Positions 38,531-48,243 of a stretch of 64,000 nt of DNA are shown piece by piece. The translations under genes and the position numbers were made by a program. Position 1 is the first letter of the stretch, and each line of letters begins with the position of its first letter. The DNA comes from Liolophura sinensis (taxonomy: Eukaryota; Mollusca; Polyplacophora; Chitonida; Chitonidae): assembly GCF_032854445.1 (NCBI RefSeq), contig NC_088299.1, positions 18,409,608 to 18,473,607 of the forward strand. Direction: 5' to 3'. Below the pieces are notes generated by a model. It did not search any database and was not told the DNA's origin. It worked only from the letters and a program-made list of their open reading frames with translations.

Positions 38531-39127
38531 TCTTAGACCTTCAGAAATTATCAGGAATTAAATATGACACGGGCTGTATGTGAGAGAATAGTATAAAATA
38601 TCAAGTTTTCTAAGTTGGGGGTCATATACTTTGTCTCACCATGTAATCAACAAACACTTGCTTTGTCATTAAAGAGTAGCCTTTATGTTTGGGTACTAAG
38701 TAGCTCGCATTTTCAGTCGAACAATTAAACTAAAGTGGTGGTGGCCAAAAATAGATTCAGTCAAAACAAGAGCTAACAGTCGCTCCAAAAAGACATGCTT
38801 CACATTTTGCGTTATTTTTTACGTTAGCCCATTCCATGTGGTTGTACAAAAGAAAAACATGTTTGGAAAAAATAAGCGCCTGTTCCACGTGTTGCGCAGA
38901 GGAGATTTTGGTCTGATTTTTTGTCGTCAATGTTCTACATCAAAGAAGTAAAAAGATTTCATTACAACCAGAAAGTATATTAAAATTTTATTTTAATCCA
39001 AGTGTGGGAAGCCCGTTGTGCAGTTTGTGAAATTGGTCACGAGTCTTAATTCGTTTTAAGGTGATCAGGTATATGACACTAATGTACACAGTCAAAGCCC
39101 GTACTTACTTTCAAATAATTTAAATTC

Positions 39128-39314
39128 TTTTGTTTTTATTTATTTATTTATTTGATTGGCGTTTTACGTCGTACTCAAGAATATTTCACATATACGACGG
39201 CGGCCATTATTATGGTGGGAGCAAACCGGGTAGAGCCCGGGGAAAACCCATGACCATCCGCAGTCTGCTGGAAGACCTTCCAACGTACGGCCGGAAATGT
39301 AGCCTGCATGAGTC
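39128..39314 (-). mobile_element. SINE copy, near full length
   Basis: Ordered words: (TTTA)n, TTTGATTGGCGTTTTACG, TCGTACTCAAGAATATTTCAC, ATTATTATGGTGGGAGCAAAC, CCGGGTAGAGCCCGGGG, ACCATCCGCAGTCTGCTGG, AAGACCTTCC and CGGCCGGAAATGTAGCC. It is one of the most complete copies and lies in the FoxF intron. Confidence 0.85.
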
Positions 39315-40074
39315 TTTTATTTTAAGTAAAATTATGAACACGAAAACAAATTTGTGTTCTACGTTCGAAAAATGCGTGTATATATTTTAAACACTTAAGA
39401 CTAATTTTGCACTTATGTTTCTGTTTTGCAGCCTTGCAACCATACATTCTCACCAAAATACTAACGTCTTCTTGGTGTTGCCACGTAATAATAAATGTGA
39501 TATTTGCCGGTTGGGGTAATTATTCAGTATTCGCCTCGGCTTACCGTTACGACAGTTTGAAACAAATGAATCCGCCTCCATTTATTTGTTAGAACCATAT
39601 CTTGTTAAACTGTTCATTTTTCATGAAAGCTGGCAATGTCGAAAGCCCAATCACGTATGAATGCCTAACCAACAGGAGTTCCATTCTAAAATCTCTGGAC
39701 TCGAGAACTGCCTGCTCAAATATTTTAAATTATTTTACTTAATGTACAGCTTAATTCCAAAACTGTAGGAATGTTTGTTAATTTTTACAATCAACTCAAA
39801 ATAAAAAAGCAGCCCTAAAGGCACGGAAATATTATTTACAACTTGTCATATTATTTCGTATCAAAACTGGTAACATTCAGAAGGCATCGTGTGATCTGGT
39901 AAAACAAGGAAACTCTACATGCAACACCTTACTAGCCCCTTGTTTTAGACAATCAAGTTAAATTAAAATTAAATTAAATACTAGAAAAACGAGGCATTGA
40001 ACTTTCCAATCTGGATTTGCTGCACTAAAATGTCAGGGGAAGAAGTTTAATTTACTTGTTTTGTTTGTCGTCTA

Positions 40075-40145
40075 TTTATTAAATAATTTGTTTATGTCTG
40101 ATTACAATTTATGTTTCACGCCGTACTTGCAATGCGATTTCAGTG
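40075..40145 (-). mobile_element. Degenerate SINE tail end
   Basis: TTTATTAAATAATTTGTTTATG, then ATGTTTCACGCCGTACTTGC. Only the tail-proximal part remains, with substitutions. Confidence 0.4.
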
Positions 40146-41105
40146 CGACACAAATAATAATACTGGTCAGTTTTGCATTAGCCGTCAGAAACAATAATTT
40201 CTGTTTCTGGTCACAAACCCTTGAAGCCGATAAAGCACAAAATTCAAACCCGTTCAACGTCTTGATATTTACATTTCCCTTACCCAAAATTAACCAGAAA
40301 GTCTGCCCGTATGATTCTACATATATATTGCCAGAGTCCTAAAACAATAATTTACATATTGTAATAATATTTGCATATTGAAGTTTTTATCTGAACATAC
40401 AGTTTGTTTACGAACAATATAGAAATCAAATTTATAGTACTTATGAAGTTTATTATACTACGCCCTTGTTTATATGCTTAAGGTCATCGGCGGCATTTTG
40501 CTAACCTACATTATTTGCACATAGTGAGCTTATAGTAAGTACTATATGTAAGTTTTAGTACAATATGAAGGGCAATATGTAACATATTTCTGATGTAGCT
40601 GTTTGAATGGTACTTATATCCCGTCAACAAGATCGGAGTTTTGAAACTTTTCGTAACTTCGGAACATGAAGTCTAAAGTAAGAAATGCATAACTATAGTT
40701 ACAATCAGAAGTATTCAATTTTCCATTTGTCCAAAACAGTAAATGAATTAGTATAGAGAGTAAAACTAGAGCAGCGACGACAGTGTGTAAACTGGCAAAT
40801 GGTCACACGTTTCTGATGAAACATGGCCTCCTGTCGTTTATACCTCGGTTAGGGTTTTGTTTTCAGTGTCAATGCAAATGCTTAACTAGTGACAAATTGC
40901 ACGCCCACTAACACTATAACTTACACAGAATAAGGTAAAGAAATAAACTGATGTTAATAGCCATGTACTGAAAGTCACTGGCCATTACTCAATATGCTGT
41001 GTTGTCTAGCACATTTAACTTACAATAACATTAACACAATGTGAAGGGATGCAAACGTGATTATTAAAATGAAATGTTGATGACAAGGATGTTGGGAATT
41101 CTCAC

Positions 41106-42222
41106 CTGAGATCAGTTCGCCGGAGTCCCTGTGTGGCGTGAAGTCCGTGTACCTGCCGGGGTCGGAGGCCGGTGGGGAGACCCCATTGCCCGACCCAGTG
41201 CTGCCCGTGGGACTGAGGGATTGTTGTTTGTAATAGTTCTGACTGCTCCAGGAATTATCTTGATGTAGCGCTGGGGTAGCGTCATAGAACGACGTATTGA
41301 GAGAAGCGTCACACGTGGACACAGGTGTAGTGTTTGTTGGGTAGGTGTTGGGAACGTTGTTACCTGAGTTAACGCCCGCCAATCCGCCGTAACCCGCAGG
41401 TAAGCCCGGGTAACGAGCTGTGGTGTTTTGACTCGGATAGTTATATCCACGGTGGTTACCGTAGTCATTACCACCAGAGAAACTGTCATTGTTTAAGTTT
41501 GACATACTTGTGTTCCACATGTTTGACATGTCGCCGTTTACCGCAGTGTTTCTGTACGTACTGCTAAGATTGCCTAAGGAACAAGACACATTGGACACAT
41601 TAAAGACTGAGAAGTCTTGGGAAACTAGCCCGTACTGTGACCGTAATGACGGAGACCCACACGAGGCAGCCGACAGGAGGCCAAAAGGTTTTAAACTTTG
41701 ACACTTTCTTCTGAAGCCCCTCGGCCGTCTTCGGAAAGAACCCTCCTCGAACATGAATTCTGCCCCGGGGTCGATGGTCCAGTAGTGGCCCTTACCGGGC
41801 CGGCCTATGCCCTTGGGTAGCTTGATGAAGCACTCGTTTAATGACAGGTTGTGTCGTACAGAGTTTTTCCAGCCTTGGTATGTTCCGCGGAAAAACGGAA
41901 ATCTGCTTTGCAAAAAGCTGTAGATTTCGTTCAAGGTACATCGCTTTGTGGGTGAAGATTGTATTGCCATGACTATGAGCGCGATGTAAGAGTACGGTGG
42001 TTTTTCTTGTCTTCGCAGAGCGCCGCCGACTTTCTTTCCGGATTTTGTGGTCGCGGCGCCGGAGGATTCCTGTGTCGTTGAACTCGCATTGACTGGATCC
42101 TCTTCGACTTGGGCCTCTCCTTTGACAAGAGGGACATTCACAGCTGACTCCTGACTCCCAGACGCCGGTCTCATTTCCAGGAGCTGGGGGAAAGGCTTTG
42201 TGTCAAATTCCGGTTGCATCAT
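41106..42222 (-). CDS. FoxF: FoxF forkhead transcription factor, exon 1
   Basis: This exon encodes the first 372 codons plus one base of a forkhead (winged-helix) transcription factor. The forkhead domain spans about residues 73-175. It starts with KPPYSYIAL (74-82), contains the recognition helix [12 protein letters not shown] (118-129), and continues into [20 protein letters not shown], a wing-2 sequence diagnostic of the FoxF class. FoxF proteins act in the nucleus and, in other animals, specify visceral mesoderm and gut muscle. Residues 1-70 are an acidic, Ser/Thr-rich leader. Residues 180-372 are rich in Asn, Ser, Gly and Tyr, as in forkhead activation tails. The chosen ATG is the first of two consecutive Met codons and has A at -3. 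The exon ends TCA-G at a consensus donor (GTGAG at 41105-41101), a phase-1 intron. Reading past the donor adds about 28 unrelated residues before a stop at 41020, so the unspliced end is not the real C-terminus. Confidence 0.96.
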
Positions 42223-42330
42223 ATTTGTTTGTTGAAGTTACAGTTCTTATATACGAACGAGTGTATACGGAGGCGAGCTCCCTTCTTATAATCTATACAC
42301 ACTGTATATTGTTTGCAAAGTAGAGTCGGG
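42223..42330 (-). promoter_or_regulatory. FoxF proximal promoter region
   Basis: Read on the minus strand, a TATA-like element (GATTATAAG, about 42293-42285) lies about 65 bp before the ATG. It would place the start site near 42255 with a 5' UTR of about 35 bases. A second TATATAAG (42253-42246) is too close to the ATG to serve it. A forkhead-type site, GCAAACA (42316-42310), lies just upstream of the first TATA-like element, and an ACAAACAAAT tract abuts the start codon. All sites are seen directly; promoter function is inferred. Confidence 0.45.
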
Positions 42331-42599
42331 TTGGAATGTCGCTCTTATGGTGAAATCACCTAAACACGGCTGGTCAAGTTACAAACAGTGAAGCGCTCTG
42401 GGTTCAGAGCTGCCCTACCACACACGTCCCATACTCTCCAGTGGATAATATAGCCAGCCCTTCGAGACGCACAAGTTTTTCTTTGCCTTCCGTATGGGCC
42501 GAAAGCTCTGGTAAATGTGGTTTCCACTTAAGCCATTGGTACAGGCTGATTTTAACGGTTGGGAAAGTTAATACCGATAAGACGCAGTAAAAGGGCAAC

Positions 42600-42760
42600 A
42601 ACTGCTCCTGTGCCGGAAGCTGCGATTTACTTCCAGAAGTAGGCGGGGCTATCTGTCGATCAAATTCGGGCAGAGCTCACCTCTGACAGCAGTAGCTGGA
42701 GGGCCACATCCACACGTTTTCCAACGATTAGGGCTAAAGTTTGATCTCACAGGAGAATAG
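42600..42760. promoter_or_regulatory. Candidate upstream regulatory cluster of FoxF
   Basis: A GC-richer stretch 0.4-0.5 kb upstream of the FoxF ATG. It has a back-to-back ETS-like motif (ACTTCCAGAAGT), a GGCGGGGC Sp1-like box, and TCF-like TTTGATC/GATCAAA motifs within about 150 bp. Such short motifs occur by chance, so their clustering near the promoter is the only support. Confidence 0.3.
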
Positions 42761-43011
42761 AGGAAGAACAGGCTCTAATCTAAAAGACCCCAGTGGGTTT
42801 TTTTCAAAACGTGAAATGTATAAGGGTTCTTCGGCTAAAACAAAGAATTCAAACATTAAATAAAGCGCAAACGATTTGCATAGAATTAAATACAGTCAAA
42901 GTTTAAATACAGTATATAAATGGGGAAGACTTACGCATGTGATGGTCTTACAAAATCCCTTAAAACATAATTAAGCCTATGTTTTGTCGATATGTTTTAA
43001 TTTTTGGAATG

Positions 43012-43041
43012 GCGGGGTGGGGGGGGGGAGGGAGGGGGAGG
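43012..43041 (+). repeat. G-rich tract
   Basis: GGCGGGGTGG, then a run of ten G interrupted by single A residues, 0.8 kb upstream of the FoxF ATG. Quadruplex-prone. Confidence 0.75.
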
Positions 43042-43194
43042 TGACGGTGCCTTGGATTGACCCTCAGCAAACAGAAGACTATCCCAAAATAGGTTCATCC
43101 ATCACAGCGGACAAGTGTTAAGAACTATTTCTCAAATAAAATTACAAAGGCCAGATGCGCGTACGCACCGTTAGTCGAGGGTCTGGGAGGCCAA

Positions 43195-43300
43195 AGGTTA
43201 CATAAAGAGGTGAGAGGTGAGGTCACATTGTACGTCAGCAGTGATGGTGGCTTTACTCTGCCTTATCAACAGCTTACGCCACAAAAACCGATCTGTGAGT
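43195..43300. promoter_or_regulatory. Nuclear-receptor-type half-site cluster
   Basis: AGGTGAGAGGTGA (43208-43220) is a direct repeat with 1-bp spacing, followed at once by GGTCA. CCAAAGGTTA lies about 15 bp before it, and a GATA-type TTATC lies downstream. The cluster is 1.0 kb upstream of the FoxF ATG. Confidence 0.3.
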
Positions 43301-43442
43301 GGTTACACAGAGGAATGTTGCTTATTTCATATCGGGCAAAGGTCAGCGTTGTGGAGCTTACTAAATAAATACGCCTCGACAAGCTGAAAGTTGGATAATT
43401 TATACCTACAATGTGTATTACTAAATAACAATTTGAAATATA

Positions 43443-43580
43443 GTGGGTCTGTCAGCAACCTGGGTCGTGGGTTTCCCCGGGGCTCCATCCAGTTTCCGCC
43501 TACCATAATGGTGTTAGTCGTCGTATAAGTGAAATATTCTTGAGTACGGCGTAGAACTAAAAAAATAAATAAATAATAAA
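43443..43580 (+). mobile_element. SINE copy
   Basis: GTCTGTCAGCAACCTGGGTCG, GGGTTTCCCCGGGGC, CCGCCTACCATAATGG, AGTGAAATATTCTTGAGTACGG and then an AAAT tail. It lies about 1.2 kb upstream of the FoxF start. The 5' head is truncated. Confidence 0.8.
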
Positions 43581-44139
43581 AACTGCGAATTTGCATCTGC
43601 AGCTGGAGTGTACACGCAAATGGCACCCTACATGTACATGTGTCGGCACTGAAAAAAAGATTCAGTAGAGACACTTTTTTTGGTAAACCTGTAACAGAGC
43701 ACAATAATAAAAAGATCAAGGGTAAAGAAGATATTTTCGGACGCCATATACGCTGCCGTATCGGTCAAGAGATGTGCTCATCAAAATTACCTCCACCTAT
43801 ATTTGCTTTCGGACTTGGACATGCTGGGTCGGTTATTCAAAACTGTTGTAAGACTTATTACCAGACTTAACTTTAAACTAGGTCTTTAATTTTGTACGTA
43901 ACCTAAAAATGATGGCGTAAGAGTATATTAAATATGAACTAAATCTTCTGCTCTTAGCGTTTGGATTTGGGCAACTATACTGGCTGCTGAATATGACTAA
44001 AATCTTAAATATAAAATATGACTTAATACCAGTATTAACCAAAACACTTTATTTTTGGGCACAGGTGCGTAACATGTACCATTTCTCTGCCCTAGTAAAC
44101 AATTATGTGTACAGTATAATTCCAAATGTACCTGGGGGT

Positions 44140-44370
44140 AATTCGTGACGTCAGGCCACGTGAAGACAGAGTTATGTGGGGTGGTGGGTTGGTACAGGTG
44201 GGGCGTGTCGAGCGGGAGACACTGGCCTCAGCCAGATGAACTCTGCTAACACAGCTGTACCCACGGGGCTCGGAGCTACCCCATTTGTCTCACCTCCTTA
44301 TCGATGACAGATATAAAGTGCTCCTAAAATCGCGATCCTGTTATGTGGAGAGTCGGTCAGGATCGGTAAC
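44140..44370. promoter_or_regulatory. Candidate distal regulatory block upstream of FoxF
   Basis: A GC-rich 230-bp stretch contains TGACGTCA (44146-44153) and CACGTG (44157-44162) three bases apart. GATA-like and E-box words follow. There is no long open frame. It lies about 1.9-2.1 kb upstream of the FoxF ATG. Confidence 0.3.
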
Positions 44371-45954
44371 GTATGGGAGTATTTTTTCCCGCCCATGGCA
44401 TAGGTGTATCCCATCTCCGAAGAAAAACATCTTCTCTCAGACATAACAGTACCTGTATTATTTTTACCGCTATCCTTTTTTTCATCCTATGCAATGCACA
44501 AAATGTAGATACATGCAATTTTCATACACTAGGCATGACAGGTTAAATACAGTTAACGCTATAACACACATTAGTTGAGATGTTTTCTGATCACATTATA
44601 AATGCATGATATTTGTGATATAGCCCGCAGTGTTTATTCTGTATTGGTATCAAGTTTTAAAAAGTATCAAGCAGCTAATGGAAGTGTACAGCGTACAGCA
44701 CACCAGTTGTTATAGTCTTCGTTCCCTCTGTAGAAGTATCTTAATCGGATGCTTCCATGGCCAGATGTCTCAGGTATACGCCTTCTTATATTACAGTTCG
44801 TCTCATGGGTTCAATTCTATCCTCGGAGGGGGTTTTGATAGATTCCCCCATTTTCACTGTCCTCGGGGTGTTGGTGGCAATAGGTCATCGACGTTGATCT
44901 CTCGTGTGCCTTACATATGACATTTGTCACACGCGCGTGCATGCATTGAGGGGTTCACTACAGCAACGTTCCAAACGCCCGTGTTTTTTGTGGACACTCT
45001 GGTTTTAGAAATAAGTTAAAAGTAAATTCCCTAATTATAATCAGTAACAGAAACATTTTCGTGTCATTTATTCCTTGTTGTTTACATAAAAATATCACGC
45101 AAAGATATTGTATTATGTTATTAAGGGGTGAATTTGAGATGAATTTGAGAATTTGAAAAACATGCCACTAAAGGCACTGTCTACCAAATAAACATATTTT
45201 AGAGACATCTTTCCTATACTTACAAGATAACACATGTTGTTTTACCTCTAGCGAATAGAGGTTTCCAAGTAAAGCTTACCATGAGAAGCAGTAATTATAC
45301 ACTTTGTGGGTGGAGTATGTTGGTGGGATGTCCCTGGTAGCAAATGTTATGGATAAGAAACTGGCATTTAAAGCTGAAAATTGATGATATTCAATCCAAA
45401 CAAAATGTAATATGATAACAACTGATTCACATATATAAACCATGAAGTAATAAGAATTGAGACTGTCTTGTTATTTGGCTAATACTCAGGTAAGGTTTCT
45501 ACGTAAGTCTTCAGAATTCCGCTAATGGCATTTGCAAAACAGACTTTGACAGTGCGATCAGCTGCATTTTACCCCAGAATGATGACTTTACATATTGCGC
45601 TACTGAGAAATTTAGTATAGGAACCCTAACTGTGCAGATATTGTACATGTGTGCACGTGGACTGCTTATACCTTGCTGATTCTTACTTGGCATTACATGA
45701 CTTTAACCTATGTATATATGACATAGATCAACGAAATAAATGACAAATAACTCACGATAAACTACCGTTTTTCACTTTGTGTATTTTATTGGCCAATCTC
45801 TTCAGAAACAACTCTGATCGAGTAAAGCAGATAAAAATATGTAGATTTCAACGGCCATGCTCTGAATTCGTCAATAACTTGCCAAAGGTCAGTTGTTTTC
45901 CTCAGGTATTCCAGTCTCCTCCACCCGCATAAATGACCACCATAGAACTCTAAT

Positions 45955-46022
45955 ATACATGTATTCCCAAAACAGTAACAGCACCAAAAAATAAATAAAT
46001 AGGTAAATAAATAATAATAATG
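45955..46022 (+). mobile_element. Degenerate SINE tail
   Basis: ACATGTATTCCCAAAACAG and ACAGCACCAAAAAATAAATAAATAG correspond to the end of the core and the (AAAT)n tail. Upstream ACCACCATAGAAC may be the CCCACCATAATG word. Weak match. Confidence 0.35.
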
Positions 46023-46519
46023 TTGCAATTAGTTTTAGCACGATCAGAAATCATAGGGAAGGGTTGACATTTTTTAAAATCCTTTTGCTTCGTTTTTGGC
46101 CAACTGAACTGCTTCCTTATTTGTGTAAAAATAACAAAGCCCAGTTTCCATTGTACGTGAAAATAAAAACGAAAGAGTTCAAAACCAACAGGAGATAATC
46201 ATGACGTAGCAAAGCTAGACGCTAGTCCCAGTGTTTGTGTACTACAGTACAGAGCGCACAGAGCGTACATGACAGTTGATGAATTTGTATCCCTCCAATA
46301 AACCCAGCAGGTGTCTGTGTATACGCACGAGGTAATCACCGCTATATATAAGCTGCGGTAGACCGAAGTATTTTTGTACATCGTCTCCCAAAATATCTCC
46401 TTTGTGTAAAACGAAATGTAGGCCTCAAATAAACGTATATTATGTTAATATAGTGTCTAGAAAATCATTCATCGGTCAGATTCGCGTAGCGTTACATTGG
46501 TATAACTATAACATCCTCG

Positions 46520-46672
46520 TAGGTTTAACCCGTGCTTTGTCCGCTTTCGTCCCACACAATGCTGGCGGCTGTCGTGTAAGTGAAATACATGTATTCTTGG
46601 CAACAAAACACCAATCAAATAAATAAATAAACAAAAATATAAAGAATGAGTAAATAAATAAATAAATATAAT
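46520..46672 (+). mobile_element. SINE copy, tail half
   Basis: CACACAATGCTGGCGGCTGTC, GTGTAAGTGAAATACATGTATTC and ACACCAATCAAATAAATAAAT lead into a long AAAT tract. The 5' half is diverged. Downstream ACACCTTCCGCAGGTTGCC (about 46690) may be a fragment of another copy. Confidence 0.65.
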
Positions 46673-47579
46673 TATTACAGTTTTTTATACCCAACACCTT
46701 CCGCAGGTTGCCACACTACCGATATATATAGTTTCAGCGCTTCTTCTATATGTATGTTTGCAGCGAATGACAAAGCCTCATTTGGTGAGGCTATTCCAGA
46801 ATCGGTGTATGGTTTCAAAGGACAACTGGTGCTCAGTTCTAATAGTATATTACGCTACCTGCTTGAATCAGACACCAGATTTACGTCAGCACTCATGGAT
46901 ATGTGACATAATACGTTTTATGTCCACTAATGCCTGTTGTACTCTAGACTGGGTACACATTTTCACATCCACAATGATATGTGTATCAGTGGTACATAAG
47001 TTGTGTACTTTTAAAACATTAAACATTAAAAATTACACATGTACTGCATATACACAAATTCTGTGGAAGTGCAGTTTTTTCACAGCATTGTGTACAACTC
47101 GTACACAGTTGTAATTAGAGAGTACATTGCGGTATTTCATAACCCTTGTGTTCGTAACATTTTGCCTTTTCTCTTACTTCTAGTGTAAAATCTTCTTTTC
47201 GTATGAACCTTTGGGTAAAGCATTTTTATTGTTATTATTTGACTTATATATTTCTATGGTGCTTAACACTCTTTTGATGCCGGTCAATTTTGGGGGATGA
47301 GGAAAGCCGCACTCCCACGATAAACCACCTAGTTGGAAATAAAATCACTGTGTAATCCTTGTTTTAACATAGTGTTATTTATGTTTAACCGTTGGAATAT
47401 ACTGTAAAATTATCAAATATCATTCTGTGTGTACTAAACCTATTAGCGAATAAAGTGTGTATCTCTATTCACCGGTGTCCGGACATAATATGGAGGACGT
47501 ATACGGATAATGTTTTCGACATTTAACACAAAATAACAGGAAGTCAGTGTGAAGTCTGAGATAATTATTACAACCTGGT

Positions 47580-47692
47580 TTATAAACCGGCGCCCTAATG
47601 ATGGCTGCCGTCGTCCAGTTGAAATATTCTTGAGTGCGGCATAAAAAAACCATGAAATAAATAAGTAAATAAATTAATAAATAAATAAATGT
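47580..47692 (+). mobile_element. SINE copy, 3' half
   Basis: CCGGCGCCCTAATGATGGCTG, CCGTCGTCCAGTTGAAATATTC, TTGAGTGCGGCATAAAA, then an AAAT tail of about 40 bp. The 5' half is missing. Confidence 0.7.
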
Positions 47693-48116
47693 AAAATTAT
47701 TTAAACCACTTCAAAACCCTTTACAATGCCACGTGGTCTCGGCATGTGGAGAGGCTTTAACATACAGTGTATTCATTAAAAAAATAATAATGTTAAGTCC
47801 GGGTAAAATTTAAAATTGTAAAGTAACAAATCATTTTTTCATTAATTATCTCATGAAATATATAAAAAACATCAAAAAGTGCAAAATAATCGTGATGTAG
47901 TCTCATATTAATAAATTAACTTATTAATTAACTACTTCATGGTCAAACAGAAAGTTAATACATCTTTGTATTTGTATATCATTCTCATGTGTATAAGAAG
48001 GAGAAATGTCTCTCTGCGTGTGTAAGTACTGCGATCATGCACACCTATAGGCCTAGACTTCTGGGCGTTTTGGAATGGTATCAAAACACACGAGTTATAC
48101 AAACAATGGCGGGAAA

Positions 48117-48243
48117 GACAGGTAAAGTCTCAGTTCTGGAAGAGACAGGTAAAGCTGCAGTTCTGGGAGAGACAGGTAAAGTTGCAGTTCTGGGAGACAG
48201 GTAAAGCCGCAGGTCTGGGAGAGACAGGTAAAATCGCAGTTCT
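48117..48243. repeat. 27-bp tandem repeat (5 copies)
   Basis: GACAGGTAAAGTTGCAGTTC-type units start at 48117, 48144, 48171, 48196 and 48223. One unit has lost two bases. Each contains a GGTAAAG word that looks like a splice donor. Confidence 0.9.

Larger units (their letters stand above)
31738..41105 (-). other. FoxF intron (9,368 bp)
   Basis: Single phase-1 GT-AG intron of FoxF. The donor is GTGAGAAT and the acceptor is pyrimidine-rich TTTCTTTTCTG...TTTCAG. It contains SINE copies at 34.0 and 39.1 kb, degenerate ones at 36.9 and 40.1 kb, small tandem repeats at 35.2, 35.7 and 36.95 kb, a 56-bp dispersed repeat, and a GC-richer candidate regulatory block at 38.04-38.53 kb. A plus-strand 157-codon open frame (33468-33941) lies within it; it has no recognisable domain and is probably chance. 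Confidence 0.85.
44371..48116. other. Non-coding with SINE relics
   Basis: No gene recognised; the frames at 44630-44920 and 46758-47114 have no domain. SINE copies at 45955, 46520 and 47580 are listed separately. Confidence 0.5.

Noticed and set aside
41020-41105. Read-through C-terminus of the FoxF frame
   Set aside because: It follows a consensus splice donor and has no similarity to FoxF tails; exon 2 at 31598-31737 is the better end.
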